A stretch of DNA of 64,000 nt from Sandaracinobacter neustonicus (GCF_006385875.1 NZ_VFSU01000021.1:102249-166248); one strand, 5' to 3'; positions 33,564-42,863 are shown, numbered from the stretch's first letter. Program-made: numbers and translations. The notes: a model not told the origin generated them from the letters alone.

Positions 33564-34976
33564 TCACCTCACGATATGTCCCGCTTCGCCGTCGATTCCG
33601 CCGGGCGTCGGGGTGTTCGCCCCTATTGACGACGGCTTGGCGACCGGTTTGCGGGATTCTGTCTTTCCAAGAAGGAACAGGTCCGTGGCGCTTGGCGCCT
33701 GGATTCGGTCTGTGGGAACGGCGATCTGGTCCGGCCGGACGGGGCGGACGATCCGCGGCGTCACGGTGATGACCAGTTCCGTTTCCTGCTTGTTGAAGGC
33801 GGTGGAGCGGAACAGCGCGCCGATGATCGGCAGCTTGCCCAGCAGCGGCACCGCACGTACCGAATCCGAAAAGTCTGACTGGATAAGCCCCGCCATGGCG
33901 AAGGATTGCCCATCGCGCAGCTCCAGCGAGGTGACGGCGCGGCGCACTTTCAGCCCCGGAATGGTGGTGCCGTCCAGCTCGACCGAGGCATCGCGATCCA
34001 GAGAGCTGACCTCCGGCGCGACGCGCAGGTTGACGAGGCCATCGCCCAGCACCGTTGGCGTGAAGGCCAGCGCGACGCCGAACTGTTTGAACTCGATCTG
34101 CACCCGGCCCTGCATGTCCACCCCGGTCGGCACCGGGAATTCCCCACCCGCCAGGAAGTTGGCGGTTTCGCCGGACAGGGCGACAAGGTTCGGATTGGCC
34201 AGCGTGCGGACGAGGCCCTGACGCTCCAGCGCTTCGAACTGGATGTCCAGCGTGGAGCCGAACAGGCTGGTGAGAACACCCGCGAACGGGCCTTGCGCCA
34301 TGTCGGTCGCACGGCTGATGGAGCCGTCCTTCCAGCTCGCCTGCGAAATCCCCAGTTGCTTCACCGTGCCGCGCGACATTTCCGAGATGCGCACTTCCAG
34401 CAGAACCTGCTGCGGCGATCCCACCGACAGCATGTTGACGACCTTCTGCGGCGCATAGGTTTCCGCCAGCGCGACGATGCGTTCGGCAGCGATCGGGCTG
34501 GAAACCTGACCGCGCACCACGATCGAATCATTGGCGCTGTTGATCTGGATATCTTCGCCGGGGAAGGTGTCGGCGATCTGCCGCTTCAGCCCCTGCGTAT
34601 CCGGGCCGACCACTACGTCTACCACGGCGATCAGGCCGCCGCTGCGATCATAGAGCGCGAGATTGGTGGAGCCGGTTGCGCGGCCCAGCACATAGACGCT
34701 GTTGGCCGAAAGCGGCATCACGTCGGCGATTTCCGGGTTGCCGATCATCGCCCGGGAAAAGGCGCGGTCCAGCTTCAGAACCTGCGACTTGTTCACCGGA
34801 ACCGCCATCACCGCGCCGGACTTGCCGTCCGACTGGCTCATGCTCTGCGCGGCGGCCGGCGATGCAATAGGTCCGGCAAGGGCGATGAGGGCGGAAGCCG
34901 AGGCCGTGAGGAAGAGAAATGCGCCCACTCCGTTCAGGCTGCGCGCCATGTTGCGCAGGTCAGGCTTGCTGGACAT
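33564..34976 (-). CDS. cpaC: Flp pilus secretin CpaC/RcpA
   Basis: A 470-residue outer-membrane secretin. After a signal region (LFLTASASALIALAGPIASP, AAAQ) come the BON/pilus-N domain (KLDRAFSRAMIGNPEIADVM, DSIVVRGQVSSPIAAERIVA) and the secretin domain with VLLEVRISEMSR and LANPNLVALSGETANFLAGG. The start at 34976 (MSSKPDL) has GAGGA eight bases upstream. Other in-frame Met codons lie at 34991 and 35039. It forms the pore through which the Flp pilus leaves the cell. Confidence 0.94.
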   Translation of the reverse strand: MSSKPDLRNMARSLNGVGAFLFLTASASALIALAGPIASPAAAQSMSQSDGKSGAVMAVPVNKSQVLKLDRAFSRAMIGNPEIADVMPLSANSVYVLGRATGSTNLALYDRSGGLIAVVDVVVGPDTQGLKRQIADTFPGEDIQINSANDSIVVRGQVSSPIAAERIVALAETYAPQKVVNMLSVGSPQQVLLEVRISEMSRGTVKQLGISQASWKDGSISRATDMAQGPFAGVLTSLFGSTLDIQFEALERQGLVRTLANPNLVALSGETANFLAGGEFPVPTGVDMQGRVQIEFKQFGVALAFTPTVLGDGLVNLRVAPEVSSLDRDASVELDGTTIPGLKVRRAVTSLELRDGQSFAMAGLIQSDFSDSVRAVPLLGKLPIIGALFRSTAFNKQETELVITVTPRIVRPVRPDQIAVPTDRIQAPSATDLFLLGKTESRKPVAKPSSIGANTPTPGGIDGEAGHIVR

Positions 34977-35035
34977 GAAAGGGGTCCTCATTTTTGGCCA
35001 CGTGGGTCCGACGTTGGGGGCGGTCACGGGGGCGC

Positions 35036-35905
35036 TCATTTCGGCACCTGATAGACAGAGGTTTCGGTTCCGCGGACGATCCGCACTTCGGTTCCGCCCG
35101 GGATGGGGCGCGGCTGGGCCGGGGCGGTTCCGCCCGAGCGCGCGGCCGCAGCGGCCGGGGCAGAGGCGGCAGCGCCGGCATTGGCTTCCGGCGGCGGGCG
35201 CATGTTGAAGGTGTCGAAGGCGTTCACCGTCTGCAGCGGCACCCGCGATTCGTCGCCGGTGGCGCGGAGCGCGACCTGCAGCGTGCCCACGGCCTGGGCC
35301 AGCGCGATCTTCTGCGCTTCGGCAGGGGTCACTTCGATGGTGGCCGATTTCACGATGGTGGGTTCGCTGGTGGAGGTGTCGGACACTTGTCCGACGGCGA
35401 GAACCCGCGCGCCCTGCACAACAACCCCGGCGAAGGCCTGATCGTTAAAAGTGCGGGTGAGGAATACGTCGACACGATCTCCGGGGGCGAGGAAGCCGCC
35501 CGCGCCGGAGGTTTCAGAGACGGGAAGGGAGACGGCCCGCATTTCGGGGCCGAGCAGGGTGGACGAGGCAAGCCGGCCCGCGCCGCCGGTGACGGCTGTG
35601 GCCAGAATGACTTCGCCTTCATTGATATCGCGCAGCGCGGTGCGGTTGCCGTCTCCGACGGCGTCCGGCGTCTTGCCGAAAGCGTCGGCCGGCAGCGCGC
35701 CCGGCCAGGGCTGCGTCTTCAGCATGTCGGGCGTCAGCTTATCACCGAACTTCAGCGGCTTGGCCGCGACGACGACGAAGGTCTTGGGCGCTTCGGCTTC
35801 AGGCGCGGCAGCCGGCCCTTTGTTCATGACCATGCGCGCCGCAAGCACGGCAAGCAGGCCCAGAAGGACCGCCCCCAGCAGCAGGAAAATGGATGAACGA
35901 CGCAT
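35036..35905 (-). CDS. cpaB: Flp pilus assembly protein CpaB/RcpC
   Basis: A 289-residue membrane-anchored periplasmic protein. It has an N-terminal membrane segment (IFLLLGAVLLGLLAVLAARM), a SAF domain (FVVVAAKPLKFGDKLTPDML, INEGEVILATAVTG), then the RcpC-type domain with LAPGDRVDVFLTRTF and VQGARVLAVGQV. The C-terminus is Ala/Pro-rich and ends GTETSVYQVPK. It probably stabilises the secretin. It is the first gene after the pilin, 237 bases downstream of it. Confidence 0.93.
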   Translation of the reverse strand: MRRSSIFLLLGAVLLGLLAVLAARMVMNKGPAAAPEAEAPKTFVVVAAKPLKFGDKLTPDMLKTQPWPGALPADAFGKTPDAVGDGNRTALRDINEGEVILATAVTGGAGRLASSTLLGPEMRAVSLPVSETSGAGGFLAPGDRVDVFLTRTFNDQAFAGVVVQGARVLAVGQVSDTSTSEPTIVKSATIEVTPAEAQKIALAQAVGTLQVALRATGDESRVPLQTVNAFDTFNMRPPPEANAGAAASAPAAAAARSGGTAPAQPRPIPGGTEVRIVRGTETSVYQVPK

Positions 35906-36142
35906 GGCCCGACACCTTGCAGTTGGCGCACGCGGAGCAATCTGGCCGAGGCGATGGTGTTGGCGCGGCCGCGCGTCTCCGTCAGAGCGCAGTTATTATT
36001 GTCATTATGGTTAACGGGCAGGGATGACTAAAATGCCAGCAATGCAGCCCGGTTCCAGTGTGTGATGACCAATATGGCCTCATTTCGGGGCCCGGGCCCT
36101 CGCGCCTCAGGGAGCGAGGACCCGGACTTACCCTGTCGCAGC

Positions 36143-36322
36143 TTAGCTGGCGTCAGCAGTGCTGATCTTGCTCGTGGCCGATTCCACCTTGCCCTTGATC
36201 GCGCCGCCGAGTTGGCCGAACGCAACCGCAACGCCCACGCCGATGACGGCGAGGATCAGGGCGTATTCAGCGGCCGAAGCACCAGCCTTATCGCCGAGCA
36301 TTTTTTGCATGATCTTTTTCAT
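36143..36322 (-). CDS. flp: Flp-family type IVb major pilin
   Basis: A 59-residue prepilin (MKKIMQKMLGDKAGASAAEY...). The cleavage site is GASAAEYAL: prepilin peptidase cuts after the Gly, and the mature protein starts with AS and the Glu-Tyr pair of the Flp signature, followed by the hydrophobic segment ALILAVIGVGVAVAFGQLGG. A short polar tail (SKISTADAS) follows. GAGGGT lies 11 bases upstream of the ATG. It heads the cpa genes on the minus strand. Confidence 0.95.
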   Translation of the reverse strand: MKKIMQKMLGDKAGASAAEYALILAVIGVGVAVAFGQLGGAIKGKVESATSKISTADAS

Positions 36323-37095
36323 AGCGACTACCCTCTATTTTTATCCGGACATTGCCGGACTTGTTTTTCCTGGCTGGCGTTATTGCCGCCAGGCATTTCC
36401 GAGCTCAGGTCCCCCGCGACGAGGGTGGCTTCCAGACTGTCTGCCTATTGGCAGCTTTCCGTCTGTCGGCCCGGACCGTGTCTCATCCACAGTGGTAACC
36501 ATGACCCGCTTTGGATGCAATAGAAAAAAATGCCGGAACCCCCTTGGGAACCAAGGTTTTTTGCATTTCTTAACATTGTGACATCCGTGCCACGGCGCAA
36601 ATCCCGGCGGCAGAATGATCCGAATCGGATATGCCGCACACCAGATCATGTGGTGCGAATCGCAGCCGGGCACCGCATTTGCGGCATGGAATCCACGAAT
36701 GAGCGGCGGGGATCAGCATATGAAACGCGAACCATGCTTTACTCCACATTCTGTAGATTTCATGTTCGTCACATTCAAAATGCCATGAATCGAAGATATT
36801 CAACACAAACGAAGCATCAATCCGGCCAGTCACTGGAAAGATAATCGATTCGCCCCCGGATCGGGGCGCTAAGCACGATCAGCCAGCTGACCAAGGCTCA
36901 ACCGGCACCGATGCTGCCGGCTGGCCATCCCCGCGAATCGGAAAGCCACAGCCTGATCACCACCCGCGTTGGCCCGGAAACGCGCATGGCTTTAGCCTCA
37001 CTGGCCAGCAGCCCATAAGCGAAGGGCGGACAACCGATTCGGTTATCCGCCCTCGCTCGCTCCGGGATGGTCCGGCCCTGTTCGATTGTGCCCTG
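36323..37095. other. flp upstream spacer (773 bases, no gene seen)
   Basis: No coding sequence was recognised. The AT-richer part (about 36520-36850) contains CCTTGG-GAA-CCAAGG followed by six T (36542-36562), reading as a plus-strand terminator. Near the pilin start two small stem-loops (TCCGGC/TCCGGA type at about 36340, and CTGGCG-TTATTGC-CGCCAG at 36374-36392) lie in the likely 5' leader. CGCCCC-CGGATC-GGGGCG lies at 36851-36868. The spacer probably carries the pilin promoter and its regulation. Confidence 0.6.
37023..37053 (-). terminator. Long perfect hairpin beyond tadG
   Basis: AGGGCGGA...TCCGCCCT encloses AACCGA-T-TCGGTT, giving an almost fully paired 31-base hairpin about 43 bases past the tadG stop. 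No clear T-run follows on the minus strand, so termination is likely but not certain. Confidence 0.45.
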
Positions 37096-38256
37096 TCAGC
37101 TGACGAGTCGGGACATGCCGTCGCCCAGCGTGCCGGTCTTGGGGCAGCGCATCAGGATACGGATATCGTCATAGTCCCGGTCGCTGCCATGCGTCGGCGG
37201 GCGATCTTCCCATCCGAAATACATATATTTGCCGGGCAGGCAGGGCAGGCCGGACACCTGTGGCGTGCGGTTCTTGCCCTTCGGGATCACCGTGCCCGTC
37301 TTGTTTGGATCGCACAGATCCTTGGTGTCGCACCGCACCGTTTCCAGCACGGATTCGGTCAAGCCACCAAACGTCTCCACACCGCTTGCGATCGTGGTGT
37401 CGGTGTAGTGGTTGTACAATTTCGTCGACTTGTTGGCGTCATACGCAGCCCAGGCGTTCTTGGTCGTCGTGGTGTTGGAGATGGCCTGCTTCACTTCACG
37501 GATATTCTCCAGCCGGAAGCTCAGGCTTTCGCCCTTGGCGCACTCAGGCCAGACCAGCGGGCTTGGCACCTTGCCGAAGCCACGCTTGCCGGCCTCCGTC
37601 CAGAAGTTGCTGACGCCGGAGCCGCTCGTCGGGATGTTGTCCGCAATCAGCGACATCTGCGAGCGGCGAGATGCCGCTGTTCCCGTGCCGCTATATTTGT
37701 AGCAATAGGCATAGAGCCGGTTGTAATCCCACGCCTCGTTATCAAGGTCGGTCTTTTCCGGCGGTTCGTATTGCACGATCAGCTGGCGCGCGGCGACGGC
37801 CTGCGCCTGCATGTTCGGCGAACTCTGATCGAAATATTGCAGGAAGATGGTGGGCACGCCGTTGCGCCGCTGCACATTGCGCACCGCCGAGACTCGCACC
37901 GCGTTAATCTGCGTTGCATCGGCCGACACCGTGAAGCTGCGCGCCACCGGATCCCAGATGCCGATCTCCACGTCACTGCTCTGCGTCACGGTGCCAAAGC
38001 CCGTCGGCACGTTGCGACCGGCATAGTCCACGCCGGCGGCCTTCGCGTCGCTCGCCTTGTCAACCTTGGAGATCGCCGCCAGCGCCCCCGCATCGGCTGC
38101 CGACTGCAGCCGGCCCTGCACATAGCGGAAGTTGGCGATATCGATGCTGAGCGCCGCCGCGCCGATGAGCACGGGAAGAGACAGTGCCACCAGCATGGCC
38201 ACCGCTGCGGATTTGTCGCGGCGCAGCCGCCGCAAATTTCTCGACAAGCCATTCAT
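37096..38256 (-). CDS. tadG: TadG-family pilus protein (Tad/pseudopilin region)
   Basis: A 386-residue protein. The N-terminus has a charged start and a Tad-type membrane helix (VAMLVALSLPVLIGAAALSI), followed by the TadG/Flp-Tad signature DIANFRYVQGRLQSAADAGA LAA. The rest is a large extracytoplasmic domain with several Cys pairs and the segments GWEDRPPTHGSDRDYDDIRI and CLPGKYMYF, probably structured outside the membrane. It follows tadE in the same direction (51-base gap). The start at 38256 is chosen because upstream residues are not conserved-looking. Confidence 0.82.
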   Translation of the reverse strand: MNGLSRNLRRLRRDKSAAVAMLVALSLPVLIGAAALSIDIANFRYVQGRLQSAADAGALAAISKVDKASDAKAAGVDYAGRNVPTGFGTVTQSSDVEIGIWDPVARSFTVSADATQINAVRVSAVRNVQRRNGVPTIFLQYFDQSSPNMQAQAVAARQLIVQYEPPEKTDLDNEAWDYNRLYAYCYKYSGTGTAASRRSQMSLIADNIPTSGSGVSNFWTEAGKRGFGKVPSPLVWPECAKGESLSFRLENIREVKQAISNTTTTKNAWAAYDANKSTKLYNHYTDTTIASGVETFGGLTESVLETVRCDTKDLCDPNKTGTVIPKGKNRTPQVSGLPCLPGKYMYFGWEDRPPTHGSDRDYDDIRILMRCPKTGTLGDGMSRLVS

Positions 38257-38307
38257 GAAAACAACCCCTGCCGTTATTGTTCTTGTCTGGTTTTCAGCCG
38301 CCACCAC

Positions 38308-38835
38308 TCAGTTGGTAAACGGCAGCTCCTGCTTCATCTTGACTTCCGTTCGAAGCGACTCGCTTGTCGCCTTGGTGTAGAAGGCCAGCGGCGATGCTTT
38401 CGACATCGGCACCGACACCACCGTGGTATAGACATTCGTTGCCGCATTTCCGGCCGCGCTCTGCGAAACGGTGATCGTTGCGCTAGTGCGCATCCAACCG
38501 GGCAACCGGTTGCGGATCTCTGTAACAGCCGAGCCTGAGGCGACCGTGTTCACCGCCATCTGCCGCGTGACGTCACGCGCTGCCGTCTGCATGGAACTAT
38601 AGGTGAACAGCGTCAGCCCATATTCGATGGTGCCGAACAGCAAGCCCATCAGGACCGGCAGAACCAGTGCGAATTCCACCGCGACCGCGCCATCGCGACG
38701 CCGCCGCAAACGCCGGAGAAGCCCATGCCCCCCCGCGTTCAATTGGCGCGGCTCCAGCCGCCCCGACTGTGCGCACACGGATTCTGCATATGCGCACATA
38801 AAGGGGTGCGCACCCCTGTTCATTTCAAGCGACAT
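38308..38835 (-). CDS. tadE: TadE-like pseudopilin
   Basis: A protein of about 175 residues with the TadE signature DGAVAVEFALVLPVLMGLLF followed by GTIEYGLTLFTYSSMQTAAR; the Glu in the FEFALV-like position is conserved for prepilin processing. An Arg-rich cytoplasmic segment (LLRRLRRRR) precedes it. The start is uncertain: Met codons at 38835 and 38895 are both in frame, and the first 60 residues are unusually long for TadE. It is adjacent to tadG. Confidence 0.8.
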   Translation of the reverse strand: MSLEMNRGAHPFMCAYAESVCAQSGRLEPRQLNAGGHGLLRRLRRRRDGAVAVEFALVLPVLMGLLFGTIEYGLTLFTYSSMQTAARDVTRQMAVNTVASGSAVTEIRNRLPGWMRTSATITVSQSAAGNAATNVYTTVVSVPMSKASPLAFYTKATSESLRTEVKMKQELPFTN

Positions 38836-38975
38836 ATCACGGCCCTTCTCGCCGCTGTTCTTATATGACTCGAAGCCATACATCAGTTGCGGCAATCAAA
38901 CAACCGGTTAGCAGATTCCACCGCACACCGTTGTCAACCATTGTGACACGATATTTCAATACTGCAATATTTTAG

Positions 38976-39443
38976 TCAAGCAGAGATATGCTGCACGCGC
39001 GGCGCACGCCTGCGCATCGCCATTCCCATGAAGCCGAATCCGGCGACCAGCATCACCCAGGTATCCGGCTGCGGAACGCCCGGCACTGGCGGAGTCGGAT
39101 CCGGCAACCCGCCGCCTCCGCTGCCGCCTCCGCCACCACCGCCGCCAAGGCCGCCGCCGCCGCCGAACGCGGACGGACCGGAGGGCGTGAAGCCGGTGAG
39201 CGCTTGCGTTGGCAGATCGAGAATCGGCGACAGTTCGGCACTGCCGACCGGCCCCACCGTGGGGCACTCCTGAATGGAAGCCGTCTGCACACGGCTCTGC
39301 GTCGTCTTCTGCACCTTCGGCTTCGACACCGGGCGCTGCTTGCTGATCACAGGCTTCGCCTTCTGCACCGCCACGACAGAACCGGCACCCATGCCTCCGG
39401 CGAGCAACAGTGCGCAGATTTCCTTCGTTCCAATCATCGCCAT
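38976..39443 (-). CDS. PEPxxWA-CTERM-type sorted protein, Gly-rich
   Basis: A 155-residue protein. After a hydrophobic N-terminus (ICALLLAGGMGAGSVVAVQK), a basic segment, a Gly-rich tract (residues about 98-122, mostly Gly), and a C-terminal sorting signal PQPDTWVMLVAGFGFMGMAM followed by RRRA. This is the PEPxxWA-CTERM layout (motif, membrane helix, Arg cluster) recognised by exosortase-like enzymes in sphingomonads, with PQPDTW replacing PEPATW. The start at 39443 has GGAAG upstream. The exosortase is not in the window. Confidence 0.75.
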   Translation of the reverse strand: MAMIGTKEICALLLAGGMGAGSVVAVQKAKPVISKQRPVSKPKVQKTTQSRVQTASIQECPTVGPVGSAELSPILDLPTQALTGFTPSGPSAFGGGGGLGGGGGGGGSGGGGLPDPTPPVPGVPQPDTWVMLVAGFGFMGMAMRRRAPRVQHISA

Positions 39444-39731
39444 AACTTCCGACCGCTGAGAACCCGGTCGTGAGAGTGTCCGGACAGCTGCTGTGGGAAT
39501 TTTCACAGAAGCCCTCCGCCGGACAGATCCCCTGCGGGTTCCGCATCCAACGTGAACAAAGTTGGCCCAGGCCATGCGGGCCTGATGCATTTGCGACGAT
39601 TTGTTGTTGGCGCGCTCTGACGGCGCTGCGACCAGCACCAATATCGGCCTGTTGCACGCCAAATTCAAATGATTGAAAAGTTAACGTGAAGATTGTTTAC
39701 AGTCGGGCAGCGAAATGGGGATAATCGCCGT

Positions 39732-40424
39732 TCAGAAACGCCCGCCGAACAGGGCGGAGCCCACGCGGATATGCGTCGCGCCCAGCCGCACGGCGATGTC
39801 ATAATCATGGCTCATCCCCATGCTCAGCCCCGCCAGCCCGTGCCGGGCAGCCAGCTTTGCCAGCAGCGCGAAATAGGGGGCCGGATCGCGCTCGGCCGGG
39901 GGCACCGCCATCAGCCCGCCGATGCGCAGACCCGAGTCGGCACATTCCGCCAGCAGCGCCGGAAGGCCGGAAATCGCCACGCCGCCTTTCTGCAGCTCGT
40001 CGCCGATGTTCACCTGCACGAACAACTGCGGCACCCTGCCCTCCGAATCGATCGCCCGCGCCAGCGCCTGCACCAGCGAGCTGCGGTCCACCGAATGGAT
40101 CGCCCCGAACAGCCGCACCGCGTCGGCCGCCTTGTTCGATTGCAGCTGCCCCACCAGATGCAGTTCGATATCCGGCCATTCCGCGATCAGCTCCGGCCAT
40201 TTGGCCGCCGCCTCCTGCACCCGATTCTCCCCGAACAGCCGTTGCCCGGCGTGGATCAGCGGGCGAATCGCATCGGCCTCGAACGTCTTCGAAATCGCGA
40301 CCAGCTTAGGCGCCGGATGGCCGCCCGCCCGCGCCTCGGCGGCCGCAACCGCCTGAATCTCGCGCAAACGTTCGGCGGCGGATCCCTCCGGCTGCGGGGC
40401 GGAAGCTGCAATGGCCTTCTTCAT
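39732..40424 (-). CDS. YggS/PROSC-family PLP homeostasis protein
   Basis: A 230-residue single-domain alanine-racemase-fold protein binding pyridoxal phosphate. The PLP Lys lies in KLVAISKTFEADAI. Other landmarks are RLFGENRVQEA, ELHLVGQLQSNKAADAVRLF, SVDRSSLV and LSMGMSHDYDIAVRLGATHI followed by RVGSALFG. It buffers free PLP and influences amino-acid metabolism. Starts at 40424 or 40448 are possible; 40424 leaves 22 bases to the divergent ThiE-like gene. The family is known; the exact role here is inferred. Confidence 0.92.
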   Translation of the reverse strand: MKKAIAASAPQPEGSAAERLREIQAVAAAEARAGGHPAPKLVAISKTFEADAIRPLIHAGQRLFGENRVQEAAAKWPELIAEWPDIELHLVGQLQSNKAADAVRLFGAIHSVDRSSLVQALARAIDSEGRVPQLFVQVNIGDELQKGGVAISGLPALLAECADSGLRIGGLMAVPPAERDPAPYFALLAKLAARHGLAGLSMGMSHDYDIAVRLGATHIRVGSALFGGRF

Positions 40425-40446
40425 GGCGTTGCGGTAAGCCCTGCCC

Positions 40447-41010
40447 ATGCGCCGGGCAAGAGTTCCGACCCTGTGGCTGTTCACCGACGAGCGGCTGGGC
40501 GGCCTGCACCCCGACGACCCGCTGTGGGCGGCACTGGACCGCCTGCCCCGCGGCAGCGGCATCGTCTTTCGCCACTATGGCTGGCCCGCCACCGAACGCC
40601 GCGCCCTGTTCGCCGCACTGCAAGCCCATGCCCGCCGCCGCCACCTCACCCTGATCGGCAGCGAAACCGCCCCCACACCGGGCGGACGCCACCTGCCCGC
40701 CCACGCCCGCCACCGCCACCGCCACCGTCACCCGCAATCGCGCGGACTGCTGACAGCCGCCGCCCACAACCGCCGCGAACTGCTGCAAGGCTTCCGATCC
40801 GGCGCGGACCTGATCTTCCTCTCCCCCGCCTTCCCTACCACCTCCCACCCCGGTGCACCCGCGCTGGGGCCTGCCCGATTCGGCCTGATGGCCCGCAACG
40901 CCCCCGGCCCGGTGATCGCACTTGGCGGGATGACGGCTTCCCGCGCGCGGCGGTTGAAACCGCTGGGCGCGGCGGGGTTCGCCGGGATCGATTGTTGGGT
41001 GATGCGCTGA
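40447..41010 (+). CDS. Thiamine phosphate synthase-like (ThiE/TenI) protein
   Basis: A 187-residue TIM-barrel-type protein resembling ThiE, which joins HMP-PP and thiazole phosphate. ThiE-like segments are TLWLFTDERLGG, AAHNRRELLQGFRSGADLIF, LSPAFPTTSHPGAP and VIALGGMTASRARRL. The His/Arg-rich stretch (HARHRHRHRHPQSRG) is unusual and the protein is shorter than typical ThiE (about 200-215). It may be a catalytic ThiE or a TenI-like relative; sequence alone does not decide. Divergent from the YggS gene. Confidence 0.75.
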   Translation: MRRARVPTLWLFTDERLGGLHPDDPLWAALDRLPRGSGIVFRHYGWPATERRALFAALQAHARRRHLTLIGSETAPTPGGRHLPAHARHRHRHRHPQSRGLLTAAAHNRRELLQGFRSGADLIFLSPAFPTTSHPGAPALGPARFGLMARNAPGPVIALGGMTASRARRLKPLGAAGFAGIDCWVMR

Positions 41011-41018
41011 CGGTGGTG

Positions 41019-41540
41019 AACGAAGGGGCTCTGCCCCTTCATCCCGGCAGGGGCGTGACGCCGCTCGCACCCCCGATGTTCTAAGCCCCCCCTGCAGGGG
41101 AGGGGTTGGGGTGGGGGCCATCCGCTTGGCGCGAGATTGGGGGTTTAGTGCCTGCGGCGCTTTGGGGAGATTGTCTCGCCTACCTCTCCACCCGTCACCC
41201 CGGACTTGATCCGGGGTCCAGCTGTTCTTCTCCAACGTGTGGGCAAGACACCGGACCCCGGATCAAGTCCGGGTTGACGGGTGTGGGAGGTGGGGAAGTT
41301 GGTGGGTTCCTCAGGGGCCTTCGATAAGCTCAGGCTGAGCGGGTTGGGAGGTTCGTGGGCTTGGCCCACCGTTGCTCCCCTCTCTCCACCTCTCTCCCCA
41401 GCGGGGAGAGAGAGCCGCGTCACGCCGCAGGCAATCGAATCTGGTCACGTCCACGACGTTGGAGTTCGAGCGCAACGCCACTGTCGAGGGTGCAGGGAAA
41501 TCATTTCCCTGCCGGGTTCCAAGGGCAGAGCCCTTGGCCG
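41019..41540 (+). repeat. Modular fold-back intergenic repeat, copy R4 (B-A-C-D-E-F)
   Basis: A full copy: B (AAGGGGCTCTGCCCCTTC, GGCAGGGGCGTGACGCC), A (CCCCCCCTGCAGGGGAGGGG), C (pair of CCCCGGACTTGATCCGGGG and inverse), D (CTTCGATAAGCTCAGGCTGA), E (CTCTCCCCAGCGGGGAGAGA, CGCCGCAGGCAATCGAATC), F (GTGCAGGGAAATCATTTCCC then CCAAGGGCAGAGCCCTTGG). It lies between the convergent ThiE-like and patatin genes. Confidence 0.9.
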
Positions 41541-41634
41541 CGCGGCGCGCAAAAATCAGCAGTCCGGGCTCCAACGGCAGGGCCCCTGGCCTTTCGCCTG
41601 CCGCATATCGAACGATACCGGCGCAGCCCCCGCC

Positions 41635-42852
41635 CTAACGGCTCGCCTTCGCCCGCAGTTCCGGCGTTTCCGCGCCCACGTCGATGCAGTGCACGCCGTC
41701 TACCGCCGGGCGGAGGCGCCAGTCGCGCACGGAGAGCGCCTTGGCGGCGTCCCGGCGGCCTGCGGCGCGGTGGGCTTCCATGGTGGGGCGGCTGAATTCA
41801 TAGCCGCGTGCCTTGCCGCTATAGGCTTTGTCGCGATAGATGATCTGGGCGATTTCGATATGCTGCTCGCAGGCGAATTGCCTCAGGGTTTCAAGTTCTT
41901 GTGCGTTCAGCAGGTCAAGGTCGGGGGAGCAGCTGTCGAGGATGCGGCGCACCACAAGCCGGGCCGGGCTCATCGCCATTTCCAAGTTGGTGCCAAGGCG
42001 GGTGCGGCTGGCGTAGCGGATGTCCTGCGCGCGGGTTTCCGCATCCAGCAAAGTCTGCGGGAACGGGCCTTCGGCGGGGAACAGGTCCACCTGAAACACA
42101 TTCTTGTCATGCTCGACGGCTTCGTCCAGCACATGCTGCAGCGGCGCGTTGGAGGCGACGCCGCCGTCCCAATACCAGTCGTCGCCGATCTGCACCGGCG
42201 GGAAACCCGGCGGCAGCGCGCCGGACGAGATCACATGCTCTGCCGTCATCCGGCAATGATCCGGCCCGCCGCGCGAATCGAAAAAGTGCATCCGCCCGGT
42301 GGTGACGGAAACGGAACCGACGGAGAGGCGAATGGGGCTTTCGTCGTTCAGATAATCCCAATCGATCATCTCGTTCAGGGTCTGGCGCAGCGGCTCGGTG
42401 TCGTAGTAGCTGATGGCTCCAACGGTGCCGCTGGGCTGGAACTTGGCGGGCGGCAGACGTGGGCTGAAGAAGCCGGGCACGCCGGTTGCCGCGATCCACA
42501 GCGCCGCGCCTTCAGACCAGAGATCGCGCGCGGTGCCGTCCGGGATGCCCATCATCGGCACCAGCCCGGAGGAGATTTTTTCCCAGAACTGGATCAGCGC
42601 CGGGATGCGCTTGCTGGGCCGGTTTCCGGCGATCAGCGCGGCGTTGATCGCGCCGATGGAGATGCCGCAGACCCAGTCCGGCGCGACATCCATCAGCGCC
42701 AGTTCCTCGCACACGCCCAGGTGGTAGGCCCCCAGCGCGCCGCCGCCTTGCAGCACCAGCACGTTCAGATGCGGCGGGCGGGCGTCCACCGGGGTGACGC
42801 TGCAATCGATCAATGGCGATCGGGACTTGCTGCTCTTCGTCTCCGTCGCCAT
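41635..42852 (-). CDS. Patatin-like phospholipase
   Basis: A 405-residue serine lipase of the patatin family. The oxyanion segment LVLQGGGALGAYHLGV, the nucleophile elbow GISIGAINAALIAG (Ser of GxSxG) and the catalytic Asp in DDWYWDGGVASNAPLQHV are all present. A DUF3734-like C-terminal region follows with GKARGYEFSRPTMEAH. It would hydrolyse phospholipids or other lipids. There is no signal peptide, so it is probably cytoplasmic or peripheral. The DUF442 gene lies 11 bases upstream on the same strand, probably one operon with thrS. Confidence 0.92.
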   Translation of the reverse strand: MATETKSSKSRSPLIDCSVTPVDARPPHLNVLVLQGGGALGAYHLGVCEELALMDVAPDWVCGISIGAINAALIAGNRPSKRIPALIQFWEKISSGLVPMMGIPDGTARDLWSEGAALWIAATGVPGFFSPRLPPAKFQPSGTVGAISYYDTEPLRQTLNEMIDWDYLNDESPIRLSVGSVSVTTGRMHFFDSRGGPDHCRMTAEHVISSGALPPGFPPVQIGDDWYWDGGVASNAPLQHVLDEAVEHDKNVFQVDLFPAEGPFPQTLLDAETRAQDIRYASRTRLGTNLEMAMSPARLVVRRILDSCSPDLDLLNAQELETLRQFACEQHIEIAQIIYRDKAYSGKARGYEFSRPTMEAHRAAGRRDAAKALSVRDWRLRPAVDGVHCIDVGAETPELRAKASR

Positions 42853-42863
42853 CCGTCACTCCT

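Noticed and set aside
36080..36125. GC-rich symmetric sequence GGGGCCCGGGCCC downstream of flp as a terminator
   Set aside because: The palindrome has no usable loop and no T-run on the minus strand; evidence too weak to list.
36483..36492. DnaA-box-like TCATCCACA in the flp upstream spacer
   Set aside because: A single 8-of-9 match without a cluster or AT-rich unwinding element is expected by chance in 64 kb.
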